DNA of 64,000 nucleotides from Pelosinus propionicus DSM 13327 (GTDB taxonomy: Bacteria > Bacillota > Negativicutes > DSM-13327): assembly GCF_900114615.1 (NCBI RefSeq), contig NZ_FOTS01000009.1, forward strand, positions 62,001 through 126,000. The letters run 5' to 3'. Shown here in pieces: positions 49,064 through 58,084 of this stretch (positions within the stretch are counted from its first letter, which is position 1; every line of letters starts with the position of its first letter). Position numbers and translations under genes: made by a program. Below the pieces are notes generated by a model. It saw only the letters and a list, made by a program, of their open reading frames with translations. It was not told the DNA's origin and searched no databases.

Positions 49064-49094
49064 TAAAAAACGCGCTATCCTTGCCGATAGAGCG
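49064..49094 (-). terminator. Terminator after the secreted unknown gene
   Basis: CGCTCTATC GGCAAG GATAGCGCG, followed by six T on the minus strand. Confidence 0.85.
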
Positions 49095-49122
49095 TATAAA
49101 TTCCTAAACCCAAAGCAAGTAA

Positions 49123-49680
49123 TCACTTATGGCCCCCTTTAGGCCACCAAAAGCCACCGCCAATGATTATAACTTTTTCACCGTCAGCGTATTTTAAATA
49201 TTCACCATCTTGTCTAAGTGTAAAGTCATATCTGGCAGGATGCCATCCATCTTTGCCAATAAAGATTCGCTCAGGGGCAATGGATTGACCGTCGAGGGAT
49301 AGATTAAATTTCACATAGCTCCCATAGGAAAGCTGAAAATCAAGTCCCTTTTCGTCTTGGGCAGTCGTAAAATTATATGTAATTTTATTCTGGCTCTTAC
49401 TAACTTCAAAATAGTCTTCATTTCCGCCTTGATATTTCCCCAAAACATTCTCAAATCTTCCATCCGTACGAATCGTTCCACTGAAAGTATGAGGAATTCC
49501 AGCAGATGTGATTCTTAGATGTAGCCCATCTTTATCCTGCCACAAGAAATACCCTATGATTTTACCTGGCTCAAAGGTAATCGGCCTCTCCTCAGTATTA
49601 GGAGAATAAGACGCTACTGCATAGCTGTTAGCACAAAGCGCAACCAGCAAAGCAAAAACTAGAAGCCTCCATTTTTTCAT
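49123..49680 (-). CDS. Secreted protein of unknown function
   Basis: 185 residues from ATG 49680, with GAGGAGG 6 bases upstream. A typical signal peptide (1-27, KKWRLLVFALLVALCANSYAVA) has a likely cleavage after AVA or VAS. The mature part is beta-rich with Trp and Tyr (GYFLWQDKDGLHLRITSAG, HTFSGTIRTDGRFENV, WHPARYDFTLRQDGEYLKY). It resembles small extracytoplasmic lipocalin-like proteins, but I do not recognise a family. It is flanked by rlmN and a spore coat gene in the opposite orientation, so the neighbours give no clue. Confidence 0.75.
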   Translation of the reverse strand: MKKWRLLVFALLVALCANSYAVASYSPNTEERPITFEPGKIIGYFLWQDKDGLHLRITSAGIPHTFSGTIRTDGRFENVLGKYQGGNEDYFEVSKSQNKITYNFTTAQDEKGLDFQLSYGSYVKFNLSLDGQSIAPERIFIGKDGWHPARYDFTLRQDGEYLKYADGEKVIIIGGGFWWPKGGHK

Positions 49681-49893
49681 TGTCATCCTCCTCATTTCAA
49701 TATCTTATTCTTCACTCAATGTAAAATATTATTATCTACAATCCAATATTCGTCATATTTCATTCTTCCCCTTCTACAATATCTATCTAGTGAGATTCAC
49801 TTATAAAATTCTATCTTCTCTCAATATTTAGAGAATATTTTAAACTGTAATAGGGAAAAATGTCACAGGATCTAAATTTAAGGAGGTATTTTT

Positions 49894-50496
49894 ATGAACT
49901 ATGGAATGAAACGATCACTACAAGCACAAAAAATGGGAGAAATGGGACGAGGACATATGTTGGTTGAAGCTCATCAATTAGTGCATGTAGGTGAAGCTAT
50001 GACAACAATGGTTAATTGTATGAATACATTTCGTATGTACCGCCCTCAGCTTCGAGAGTCTCAACTAACGTCTATGATCGATAGACAACTAGAGCATATG
50101 ATGAGCATGTGTAATAATATCCTCAAATATATGCAAACCAAAGAAATTAACCAGATTATGCCTGAGCGGATCATGGGCTGGCAGTCCAATATCAATCAAA
50201 TGCATCAACCAATCAATATGAATACCAATCGACTAGATGAGCGTGATATGGTATGTTGTATGGCAAGTTCACTCAAAGCATGCGTCATGTCTTTAAGTGT
50301 TGCAACTATGTCTTGCTCTGATGACACTATGCGGAAAATGGTTATGAATTGTTGTACCTCATGTATGAATATGGTCTATGACATGCTGATGCATATGCAC
50401 CAAAGAGCAATGCACCACGTATCAACAATGCAGGCAAATACCATGCATTCCAATATGCATGTTTATCAGCCCGTGTCAGAAATGCAATACCAATAA
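49894..50496 (+). CDS. Methionine-rich Coat F-type spore coat protein
   Basis: 200 residues with an excellent AAGGAGG 7 bases before the ATG. The helical plan (VHVGEAMTTMVNCMNTFRMYRPQLRES; DMVCCMASSLKACVMSLS; MNCCTSCMNMVYDMLMHM) matches the two-helix-pair Coat F family. Methionine is 35 of 200 residues, and nine Cys and eleven His are present, an unusual load. Cys pairs lie at about 121-122 and 149-150. It probably goes to the spore coat or forms a disulfide or metal-bound layer (inference). It is one of few plus-strand genes, with its own promoter region of about 200 bp and its own terminator. Confidence 0.8.
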   Translation: MNYGMKRSLQAQKMGEMGRGHMLVEAHQLVHVGEAMTTMVNCMNTFRMYRPQLRESQLTSMIDRQLEHMMSMCNNILKYMQTKEINQIMPERIMGWQSNINQMHQPINMNTNRLDERDMVCCMASSLKACVMSLSVATMSCSDDTMRKMVMNCCTSCMNMVYDMLMHMHQRAMHHVSTMQANTMHSNMHVYQPVSEMQYQ

Positions 50497-50530
50497 AATG
50501 ACTAAAGACTGCATTTATGCAGCCTTAACT

Positions 50531-50582
50531 AAGGATCAAGGACTGCTGAAACACAGTCCTTGATCCTTTGAGTTTTCTTTTG
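50531..50582 (+). terminator. Terminator after the coat protein gene
   Basis: A perfect 15-bp stem (AAGGATCAAGGACTG with CAGTCCTTGATCCTT), 8-nt loop, then TTTTCTTTT on the plus strand. It also lies 16 bp beyond the sigma-54 activator stop on the other strand. Confidence 0.85.
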
Positions 50583-50597
50583 CCTTATCATTTCATT

Positions 50598-52340
50598 TTA
50601 AATTTTAAGTTTTTCCATTTTATAGTACAAACTACGAATAGCAATTCCTAGTTGGAGAGCAGTCTGTGTTCGATTTCCATTATTTTTTTTCAAACTATCT
50701 TCAATAATTTTACGTTCAACAGCTTCTAACATTTGAGGCAAGCTATTGTGAATCAAGTTCGTATCCATAGCATGAGCAGATTTTATTTCTCGAAAAAATG
50801 GTGGGAGATGTCTATTTAAGATTATCGTCTCAGAAAATTGCATGTTTATCAGCGCTCGGCCAAGAACATTTTCTAACTCTCTTACATTTCCTGGCCACAG
50901 GTACTCACGAAATACGGCAAAAGCTTCAGAAGAAACTGCGGTTACATTCCTTCCATATTCTTGATTTAGTTTTTCTAATATATGCACAATTAACTGAGGT
51001 AAATCTGCCATTCTGTGACGCAATGGCGGAATCACAATAGGAAAAACATTTAATCGATAGTATAAGTCTTCACGAAAGGATCCCTTTTTCACTGCAACAT
51101 CCAAATTTTGATTTGTAGCAGCAATTACCCGCACATCAATACTCCTAGCTTTTACCCCACCAACCTTCGTGAACTCACGTTCTTGTAAAACTCTTAAGAG
51201 CTTTGCTTGAACCATTAAAGGAATCTCACCAATCTCATCTAGAAATATAGTCCCACCGTTTGCTTCTTCAAATAGTCCCTTCTTCCCGCTGCGCAACGCG
51301 CCGCTAAAGGCCCCTGCTTCGTACCCAAAAAGTTCACTCTCAAATAAAGTCTCAGGCAGTGCTGCACAATTCACCCGAACAAAAGGCTTATTACTTCGGT
51401 AGCTGGCATAATGTATACTATGAGCAAATACTTCTTTTCCCGTTCCGCTTTCTCCAGATAACAGTATCGTCGCAGGTGTTGTTGCAGCATGACGAGATTG
51501 CTCTACAGCAATAGACATGGCCGCATCTATTGCTACCATGGTTTCAAACGTATAACGCGGCTGCGATCGATTCACCAGCATTCGTGTGCGGGCTAGCTCC
51601 TTACTAAGCCGTTTAATTTCCGAAACATCATGAACTACACCTACACTGCCACACAATTTCCCTTTAATAATAATTGGCGAGACACTTGCTAAAACCTCTC
51701 GATTGCCTGGTCCCACCCTTAGGGGAATACCACGTACCGCATCTAAAGTCTTCACAACCTGTAAGTGCATACTCTCTCCTTCTCGGATATCAACAGTAGA
51801 TAATTTGCCAACTACTTCCTCCTTAGGCATGCCAATGACTTGAGTATAAGCCTGGTTCACCATAATGATCTTACCCTCTTGATCTGCCACCGAAATAGCA
51901 TCCTGGGTAACATCTATAATTGTTTCTAAAAATTTCTGCATCTCATTCCTAGAAGTAAGTTCTTCCGTTAACTGCTCTACTTCAGTAAATTCTCGAAACA
52001 CTGCAGCCACACCTACAATTTGATCCTTTTCATCCCGCAGTGGTACGCGATTCGTGACAATATATGTTTCACCGATCATTTGCTTTTGATTCAATTCAGC
52101 AATTCCAGTCTCCAATACATAATCGAGACGGCTGCCACTAATAACGTCTCTTGCAAGTTGTCCATATGCATCTTGTACTGGTATGCCTAGTATTCTCTCT
52201 GCTGCTATGTTAATAAGAATGATGACCCCCATTTCATTGATAACAATCATCCCATCACTCGCTGCATTAAAAAGATCTCGCAGTTGACGGCTGCCAAAGT
52301 CCCACGCAGTTTTAATATCACTTTTATTTATACATTTCAT
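50598..52340 (-). CDS. Sigma-54-dependent activator with two PAS domains, BkdR-like
   Basis: 580 residues from ATG 52340, with GGGGGAG upstream. Two PAS domains (about 25-130 and 142-245) precede an AAA+ core: Walker A GESGTGKE, the sigma-54 contact loop GAFSGA (Ser in place of the usual Thr), Walker [12 protein letters not shown], and arginine motif [16 protein letters not shown] Fis-like HTH ends the protein ([22 protein letters not shown]). It stands just downstream of the branched-chain amino acid oxidation operon, whose promoter is a clear -24/-12 type, so it is very likely the activator of that operon, as BkdR is in Bacillus. A PAS ligand is not known. Confidence 0.92.
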   Translation of the reverse strand: MKCINKSDIKTAWDFGSRQLRDLFNAASDGMIVINEMGVIILINIAAERILGIPVQDAYGQLARDVISGSRLDYVLETGIAELNQKQMIGETYIVTNRVPLRDEKDQIVGVAAVFREFTEVEQLTEELTSRNEMQKFLETIIDVTQDAISVADQEGKIIMVNQAYTQVIGMPKEEVVGKLSTVDIREGESMHLQVVKTLDAVRGIPLRVGPGNREVLASVSPIIIKGKLCGSVGVVHDVSEIKRLSKELARTRMLVNRSQPRYTFETMVAIDAAMSIAVEQSRHAATTPATILLSGESGTGKEVFAHSIHYASYRSNKPFVRVNCAALPETLFESELFGYEAGAFSGALRSGKKGLFEEANGGTIFLDEIGEIPLMVQAKLLRVLQEREFTKVGGVKARSIDVRVIAATNQNLDVAVKKGSFREDLYYRLNVFPIVIPPLRHRMADLPQLIVHILEKLNQEYGRNVTAVSSEAFAVFREYLWPGNVRELENVLGRALINMQFSETIILNRHLPPFFREIKSAHAMDTNLIHNSLPQMLEAVERKIIEDSLKKNNGNRTQTALQLGIAIRSLYYKMEKLKI

Positions 52341-52457
52341 AGTTTCTCCCCCGCACAAATATAGTACCAGAAATGAGATCTATAATAATGACTCTATTAT
52401 AGCGCATATTTCCATACTAACTTGTAAATTCCTGTTTTATTTTACAAATTAATATAA

Positions 52458-52507
52458 ATAAATACGCAATTTTTTGCATCAAAGTTTGCAAAAAATTGCG
52501 TATTTAT
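52458..52507 (-). promoter_or_regulatory. 21-bp perfect inverted repeat before the sigma-54 activator gene
   Basis: Arms 52458-52478 and 52487-52507 pair perfectly over 21 bp, loop TCAAAGTT. Each arm contains TGCAAAAAATTGCG, which is 12 of 14 positions identical to the core of the palindrome upstream of the leucine dehydrogenase promoter. It lies between the oxidoreductase gamma stop and the activator start. It could be a terminator (weak T-run), an activator binding site, or both. Confidence 0.6.
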
Positions 52508-52538
52508 GATATATATTTATTTTTAATTTTTCCTGTGT

Positions 52539-53078
52539 CTAGACTGCTATATGCTTGTTTCCTGCTAGTATTGCCAGTTCATTTGGTGCAATAATGGCAG
52601 GTTTTTTTGCAAAAATCTTCTTGAATGCTTCCATGATTCGCGAAGTATCTACTACATATCCAAGAGCTGCATTGAGTGCTCCTAAAGCGACCATATTTGC
52701 CATTCTTGCGTCTCCCAAGGAACTTGCAATTTCATTGGCAGGAACATTGTAGGTCTTAATGTCATCCCGTTTACTTTTTCGATCAATTAAAGAACTATTT
52801 AATATTAATATACCTCCTGGAGACAGCGAAGACTCAAACTTTTCAAATGAAGGTAAATTCATTGCTACTACTGCTGTAGCTTCCGTGACAATAGGGCTGC
52901 CTATTGGTTCTTGCGATATAATAACTGAACAGTTTGCTGTCCCACCCCGCATTTCCGGACCATAGGAAGGGATCCAGGAGACATGCGCCCCCTCCAACAT
53001 TCCAGCGTAGGTCAATAATTGCCCCATAACCATAACACCTTGCCCGCCGAACCCTGCTAGAATCATCTCGTGAGTCAT
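52539..53078 (-). CDS. 2-oxoacid:ferredoxin oxidoreductase, gamma subunit
   Basis: 179 residues from ATG 53078, with AGGAGGGGAGTA at the end of the beta gene. The gamma signature ILAGFGGQGVMVMGQLLTYAG and SYGPEMRGGTANCSVIIS are clear. The gamma domain is the third catalytic part of the enzyme that oxidatively decarboxylates 2-oxoacids to acyl-CoA, passing electrons to ferredoxin. Operon mates suggest branched-chain 2-oxoacids (2-oxoisovalerate, 2-oxoisocaproate). Last gene of the operon. Confidence 0.94.
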   Translation of the reverse strand: MTHEMILAGFGGQGVMVMGQLLTYAGMLEGAHVSWIPSYGPEMRGGTANCSVIISQEPIGSPIVTEATAVVAMNLPSFEKFESSLSPGGILILNSSLIDRKSKRDDIKTYNVPANEIASSLGDARMANMVALGALNAALGYVVDTSRIMEAFKKIFAKKPAIIAPNELAILAGNKHIAV

Positions 53079-53079
53079 G

Positions 53080-53826
53080 TTACTCCCCTCCTGCATCTTT
53101 AAATACACCCAAAGGATATTGAGGTATCATATTTGTTTCTAACCATTTGACGGCTTCAACAGGCGTCATCCCCCAATTGGTAGGACAGGTAGACAGCACT
53201 TCGATCAAGCAAAAACCTTCTCCACTATTTTGTAGCTGAAATGCTTTTTTGATAGCAGCTTTTGCTTTTGCCATATTCGACGGATTATTAACGGCAACCC
53301 GCGCAATGAATCGTGCTCCTTGTATCGTAGATAACATCTCGGAAATACATAAAGGGGTACCAACCTGATTCTCATTACGCCCGTAAGGTGAAGTCGTCGT
53401 TACTTGATCTACTAATGTGGTAGGGGCCATCTGCCCACCAGTCATCCCATAAATGGCATTATTTATAAAAATAGTCGTAATTTTTTCGCCCCTGGCAGCG
53501 GCATGCACGATTTCAGCGCATCCAATTGAAGCAAGATCCCCATCGCCTTGGTAGGTGAATACGGTGGAGTCTGGACATACTCTTTTTACGCCTGTTGCAA
53601 CCGCAGGTGCACGCCCATGAGATGCTTGAACTATATCAAAATTAAAATAATCATAAGCCAATACCGAGCATCCTACAGGAGCAACACCAATTGTTTGCTT
53701 CCGCACTCCCAGTTCATCAATAACCTCAGCAATGATTCGATGAACAATCCCGTGCTGGCATCCAGGGCAGTAATGAAAAGGAACATCAGCTAACGATTCT
53801 GGTCTTGCATATAGTTTAGAATTCAT
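53080..53826 (-). CDS. 2-oxoacid:ferredoxin oxidoreductase, beta subunit (TPP-binding)
   Basis: 248 residues. The cluster and TPP features are HYCPGCQHGIVH, APVGCSVLAYDY, ASHGRAPAVATGVKR, and YQGDGDLASIG with Asn in IFINNAIYGMTGGQ. It binds thiamine diphosphate and part of the iron-sulfur electron path. The ATG overlaps the alpha stop (ATGA), so the two are translationally coupled. GGMTGGQMAPTT-like text (IYGMTGGQMAPTTLV) is typical of Vor/Kor enzymes. Confidence 0.95.
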   Translation of the reverse strand: MNSKLYARPESLADVPFHYCPGCQHGIVHRIIAEVIDELGVRKQTIGVAPVGCSVLAYDYFNFDIVQASHGRAPAVATGVKRVCPDSTVFTYQGDGDLASIGCAEIVHAAARGEKITTIFINNAIYGMTGGQMAPTTLVDQVTTTSPYGRNENQVGTPLCISEMLSTIQGARFIARVAVNNPSNMAKAKAAIKKAFQLQNSGEGFCLIEVLSTCPTNWGMTPVEAVKWLETNMIPQYPLGVFKDAGGE

Positions 53827-54893
53827 TTGACTGCCTCCTTTTCTTTTAAAATAAGGTTGATTTGATTATATATTTCTCTGGAGCTAGGCATCATACCGCC
53901 CATACGACCATAAAAATGGACTGGTTTTATTTGTTTTGTAGCAAGACGCACATCTTCTATCATTTGTCCAGCACTAAGCTCTGATACTAAGAAAGCCTTT
54001 GTTTGCTGAGCCAACGTTAATAAACGTTCACTAGGAAATGGCCATAAACTTATTGGTCGGAAGAGCCCCACCTTAAGCCCATCTCGTCTAGCCATTTCAA
54101 CAGCCGACCTGGCTATCCTGGAAGTAATGCCATAAGCCACTACGATTACTTCTGCATCTTCTACGTTAAATTCTTCCCAACGGCATTCTTGTTCCATTAT
54201 CTTTTGGTACTTATTCTGAAGATGAATATTATGTGCCTCTAATTGTTCTGGCTTTAGATATAAAGAATTAATGACATTTGGCTTTGCTCGTTCTCCCTGC
54301 CCATTAGCAGCCCAAGGTTTTTCCTGTGGAACAAGAGGTTTTTCTTCAAGGTTCACTGGTTCCATCATCTGTCCAAGAGCACCATCACCAAGCAGCATCA
54401 CTGGATTTCGATATTTATCTGCTAACTCAAAGGATAACATTGTTAGATCTGCCATTTCTTGCACCGAGTTAGGAGCCAATACAATATTCCGATGATCCCC
54501 GTGTCCTCCGCCTTTCGTCGCCTGAAAGTAATCGGCCTGAGCTGGTTGAATGCTGCCAAGCCCAGGGCCACCTCGCATAATATTAACAATCACACAAGGA
54601 AGTTCTGCACCGGCACAATATGAAATACCTTCTGCTTTTAAGCTTATACCTGGGCTGGACGACGAGGTCATGACACGTGCTCCAGCACCAGCAGCTCCAT
54701 ATACCATATTAATGGCTGCAATTTCACTTTCTGCTTGCAAAAATACTCCCTCAATTTGAGGCATTCTTTTTGCCATATATTCCATTAACTCGGTTTGTGG
54801 CGTGATCGGATATCCAAAATAGTATCTGCAGCCAGCAACAATTGCGGCTTCGCCGATCGCCTCATTCCCTTTCATTAATCTTGTTTCAGACAC
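53823..54893 (-). CDS. vorB: 2-oxoacid:ferredoxin oxidoreductase, alpha subunit (VorB type)
   Basis: About 356 residues from GTG 54893, with TGGAGAG upstream; the longer frame to 54926 overlaps the ferredoxin gene. Family stretches: LMKGNEAIGEAAIVAGCRYYFGYPITPQTELMEY split across the N-terminus, QAESEIAAINMVYGAAGAGARVMTSSSS, and MRGGPGLGSIQPAQ. It is the pyruvate-ferredoxin-oxidoreductase-type alpha chain of a four-subunit enzyme; the order here is delta, alpha, beta, gamma. Leucine dehydrogenase in the operon points to 2-oxoisovalerate family acids rather than 2-oxoglutarate. Confidence 0.94.
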   Translation of the reverse strand: MSETRLMKGNEAIGEAAIVAGCRYYFGYPITPQTELMEYMAKRMPQIEGVFLQAESEIAAINMVYGAAGAGARVMTSSSSPGISLKAEGISYCAGAELPCVIVNIMRGGPGLGSIQPAQADYFQATKGGGHGDHRNIVLAPNSVQEMADLTMLSFELADKYRNPVMLLGDGALGQMMEPVNLEEKPLVPQEKPWAANGQGERAKPNVINSLYLKPEQLEAHNIHLQNKYQKIMEQECRWEEFNVEDAEVIVVAYGITSRIARSAVEMARRDGLKVGLFRPISLWPFPSERLLTLAQQTKAFLVSELSAGQMIEDVRLATKQIKPVHFYGRMGGMMPSSREIYNQINLILKEKEAVK

Positions 54894-54909
54894 ATTCACC
54901 ACTCTCCAT

Positions 54910-55113
54910 CTATTTATGAATTTCAATTACCACATCCGGACAAGCTCTAGCACACATTATGCAACCGATGCACGCCGCTTCATCGGAACAAGCTGCTGGG
55001 TGATAACCTTTACTATTTAGAGAATCGCTGATCATAATAATATTCTTTTTACAGGCCACAACACAAAGTCCACAGCCTTTACATCGTTCTTGATTAAATA
55101 CTGGTTTTGGCAT
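54910..55113 (-). CDS. 2-oxoacid:ferredoxin oxidoreductase, delta subunit (2[4Fe-4S] ferredoxin)
   Basis: 67 residues. Two cluster motifs: CKGCGLCVVACKK near the start and CIGCIMCARACPD near the end. It carries electrons from the TPP enzyme to ferredoxin. AGGAGGAATGAATC precedes the ATG. It stands 192 bp after the CoA-transferase gene, with an 8-bp inverted repeat and no clear promoter between. Confidence 0.94.
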   Translation of the reverse strand: MPKPVFNQERCKGCGLCVVACKKNIIMISDSLNSKGYHPAACSDEAACIGCIMCARACPDVVIEIHK

Positions 55114-55305
55114 GATTCATTCCTCCTCTTCCCCATACCGATTTTTCTACCTGCCTTATACTCTCAGCAAAATAAGAATGTATAGCCGTAGACAGGCAAA
55201 GGAGAAGCATAACTATAAAGCATTGGTAAAAAGAAGGTTGAAGCGTTAGTTATGATCATCCTTTACCATCCTAATTGAGATTTCCCACAGACTATTCACA
55301 ACTCA

Positions 55306-56649
55306 TTAACTGATTTTATTTGATTTACGCCATATCCCTAACTTCTCGGCACCTTTGATTAACTCTTCCCGAAAATTAGGATGAGCAATTTCAATAATCC
55401 TCTCTGCCCTCTCCCAAGTTGATCGTCCAGCCAAATTAGCCATGCCCCATTCTGTTACAAAATAATGGGCTTGTGTTCGGGGGTCTGTTACTACCGCATT
55501 CGTGGGCAGGTCTACTACTACTCTTGATTTCATTAACCCAGTCTTTTTATCTATGAAGGTAGAGTTAAAACAAATAAAGCTTTTTCCCTCTTTAGACAAA
55601 TAACCTCCACTTAAAAAATCAAGCTGCCCGCCCGTGCCGCTAATCTGACGTGAACCTGATGTCTCAGCTGTCACTTGTCCTAAAATGTCAACTTCAACAC
55701 AACTGTTAATGGTAACAAGATTATCAATATTTGCCATAACAGTTGAGTCATTCGTATAATCAATTGGATAAGAGGCTAATCCGCTATTTCCATCAACCCA
55801 ATCATATAATTCCTGGCTTCCGGCGCAGAAAGACCAAGCACCTTTTCCTTTGTCAACGTTCTTATATCGATTGGTAATCTTGCCAGCTTTCGCCATTATC
55901 AAGTAGGCATCCACTAACATTTCTGTGTGTATAGCCAAATCTCTTAGATCAGACTCTGCAATCATCGTACCTACCGCATTGGGTAACCCCCCCACACCCA
56001 ATTGAATTGTAGATGCATTATTGATTTCTTTTATAATTAACTTAGCAATCTTTTGATCTGTATCTGTAGCTTCCACAGATTGAATAACTGGCAAATCTGG
56101 GTTACTACTTTCTACTATGTAGTCAACATCGCTAATATGAATACAATTTTCTTGTCCTCCTAAAGCAATTGGCAATTTTTCATTAACTTCGAGTATGATA
56201 ATTTTAGCTTTCTCACAAATAGCCCTAGATGCAGAGTTAGTAAGAGAAAAATTAAAGTATCCATGTCTATCCATTGGAGCAACTGAAAACATGGCCACGT
56301 CAACTTCTAGACTCTTACGATAAAATAGAGGCTTATTGCGATAAACCATTGGAATATAGTTGCATAGACCTCGATCACTCAATTTTCTCTCATACGGACT
56401 AAAGTGCCAACTATTATAAAAGAAATGTTCTCTTTGGTGATCAGTATTAACGATTTCTAAAGGCCTTAATGAAAAGCCTCCTCTTACCTTTACATTTACT
56501 AGTTCATTTTTTCGCGCTGCGAGTGCCTTATCTAAAGCCACGGGTTGGGCTAATGTAAAATTATAATCAACCCAATTACCAGACTGAACGACTTTAACTG
56601 CTCTTTCTGCCGTGGTCAATTTAGCACGATAATCTTGCATATAATTCAT
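55306..56649 (-). CDS. Acyl-CoA:acetate CoA-transferase / acetyl-CoA hydrolase family
   Basis: 447 residues of the Cat1/4-hydroxybutyrate CoA-transferase family. Segments: SGNWVDYNFTLAQPVALDKAL at the start, the catalytic-Glu region within VDILGQVTAETSGSRQISGTGGQLDFLSGG in the second half, and HYFVTEWGMANLAGRS near the end. It would exchange CoA between acids. In this operon it likely converts isobutyryl-, isovaleryl- or 2-methylbutyryl-CoA to the free acid while conserving the thioester as acetyl-CoA (inference). GGAGG precedes the ATG and 42 bp separate it from the dehydrogenase gene. Confidence 0.92.
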   Translation of the reverse strand: MNYMQDYRAKLTTAERAVKVVQSGNWVDYNFTLAQPVALDKALAARKNELVNVKVRGGFSLRPLEIVNTDHQREHFFYNSWHFSPYERKLSDRGLCNYIPMVYRNKPLFYRKSLEVDVAMFSVAPMDRHGYFNFSLTNSASRAICEKAKIIILEVNEKLPIALGGQENCIHISDVDYIVESSNPDLPVIQSVEATDTDQKIAKLIIKEINNASTIQLGVGGLPNAVGTMIAESDLRDLAIHTEMLVDAYLIMAKAGKITNRYKNVDKGKGAWSFCAGSQELYDWVDGNSGLASYPIDYTNDSTVMANIDNLVTINSCVEVDILGQVTAETSGSRQISGTGGQLDFLSGGYLSKEGKSFICFNSTFIDKKTGLMKSRVVVDLPTNAVVTDPRTQAHYFVTEWGMANLAGRSTWERAERIIEIAHPNFREELIKGAEKLGIWRKSNKIS

Positions 56650-56691
56650 TTGCTACCTCCACAATTTTATTCCAGCCTGGTTTTTTAACTA

Positions 56692-57774
56692 TTATTTTCT
56701 AGCAGGTGATAAAAAAGTACTACGCACTTTTCCTAATGTATCGATCCGCCGCTCAGCTAAAATATCAGCTGCCTTGTAAGTTGGTATATTATCTCTCTTC
56801 GAAATGGCAATGATGTCTTCAATATTTCTGTAAATGATTTCTACAGCTTTTAAGGCACGTTCCTTATTGTACTCACCATTCAATTCATCTGCTACATTAA
56901 TTACCCCTCCAGCATTGATGATATAATCAGGAGCGTATAAGATTCCTTTACTATGCAATAGATCTCCGTGGCGATTTTCTGCCAGTTGATTATTAGCAGC
57001 ACCTGCAATAATCCGACACTTAAACTGCGGAATGGTATGGTCATTAATAATTGCACCAAGAGCTGTTGGAGTAAAAATATCACAGTCAACACCGTAAATA
57101 TCATTGGGATTTACTGCTGTCGCTCCCAATTCTTTTACCACGCGTTCTACGTTATGTTCATTAATATCAGCTACAATGAGATTAGCACCTTCTTGATGTA
57201 GATGTTTAGCCAAATAATATCCCACATGACCAAGTCCTTGAAGTGCCACAGTTTTCCCTTTCAACTGTTCGCTTCCCCAGACCTCTTTCGCGCAGGCCTG
57301 TATGCCTTTTAATACTCCAAATGCAGTGATCGGAGAAGGATCGCCACTCGAACCAGCAATGGCTCCTACACCATTAACATGCCTTGTTTCAAGACTCACG
57401 ATATCCATATCCTCAACACAGATTCCTACATCCTCCGCTGTGATATAACGCCCATTGAGGCTTTCAACAAATCGACCGAAGGCTCTAAATAATGCCTCAC
57501 TTTTATCTTTTTTGGGATCTCCAATAATGACTGTTTTCCCGCCGCCAAAATTAAGACCTGCTGCAGCATTTTTAAAAGTCATACCACGAGCCAGCCGCAA
57601 TGCATCAATAATAGCCTCTTCTTCACTGGGATAAGGCCACATTCTGGTCCCGCCTAATGCTGGTCCCAGTGTCGTATCATGAATCGCAATAATGGCTTTC
57701 AAACCCGATGCCTTATCTTGGCAAAATACAAGTTGCTCATAGTCGTAATTTTCCATAGAATTTATAATTTCCAT
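56692..57774 (-). CDS. bcd: Leucine (branched-chain amino acid) dehydrogenase
   Basis: 360 residues. Substrate lysines K68 and K80 ([18 protein letters not shown]) match the catalytic positions of Bacillus leucine dehydrogenase. [19 protein letters not shown] and [14 protein letters not shown] are family landmarks; the NAD-binding loop is [11 protein letters not shown]. It deaminates Leu, Val and Ile to 2-oxoacids with NAD+. GGGGGA lies 8 bases before the ATG. First gene of the sigma-54 operon: dehydrogenase, CoA-transferase, and oxidoreductase delta-alpha-beta-gamma. Confidence 0.95.
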   Translation of the reverse strand: MEIINSMENYDYEQLVFCQDKASGLKAIIAIHDTTLGPALGGTRMWPYPSEEEAIIDALRLARGMTFKNAAAGLNFGGGKTVIIGDPKKDKSEALFRAFGRFVESLNGRYITAEDVGICVEDMDIVSLETRHVNGVGAIAGSSGDPSPITAFGVLKGIQACAKEVWGSEQLKGKTVALQGLGHVGYYLAKHLHQEGANLIVADINEHNVERVVKELGATAVNPNDIYGVDCDIFTPTALGAIINDHTIPQFKCRIIAGAANNQLAENRHGDLLHSKGILYAPDYIINAGGVINVADELNGEYNKERALKAVEIIYRNIEDIIAISKRDNIPTYKAADILAERRIDTLGKVRSTFLSPARK

Positions 57775-57825
57775 ACTGGTTCCCCCTTGAATTAATATTT
57801 AAAATATTCTAACTTTTTAAATGAA

Positions 57826-57842
57826 TTGCAAGAAACATGCCA
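57826..57842 (-). promoter_or_regulatory. Sigma-54 promoter of the branched-chain amino acid operon
   Basis: Minus strand TGGCATGTTTCTTGCAA: TGG(C) at -24 and TTGC at -12, with exactly ten bases between the GG and GC pairs. It lies 52 bp before the leucine dehydrogenase ATG, a fit for a transcript with a leader of about 40 bases. Confidence 0.85.
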
Positions 57843-57907
57843 TATTAGAAATTGATGGATCATTATAGCAAAATCACTATAAAATGGAGTATCGGCCTGA
57901 CCAAGTT

Positions 57908-57960
57908 CTCTGCAATATTTAACACACCTGCAAAATATTGCAGGCTATTTTTTGCAGTCT
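57908..57960 (-). promoter_or_regulatory. Upstream activator sites of the sigma-54 promoter
   Basis: A perfect palindrome CCTGCAAAATATTGCAGG (57927-57944) is flanked by two half-sites, TGCAATATTT (57911-57920) and TTTTTGCAG (57949-57957). Its centre lies about 95 bp before the -24 box, the usual enhancer distance. The rest of 57775-58084 contains no gene. Confidence 0.7.
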
Positions 57961-58084
57961 TCTCTGAAGTATCCCACTGTTTCTATCTTAATCGTTGGGA
58001 AATATTACGTTAACCACCGGGAACGAATATAGAGTATAATTTACTTAACTGACCAAAATCTAAAAAATGAGTAAGGATGAATAA

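Noticed and set aside
55114-55305. Second sigma-54 promoter before the ferredoxin subunit gene
   Set aside because: No GG-N10-GC element is present on the minus strand; only a weak 8-bp inverted repeat is seen.
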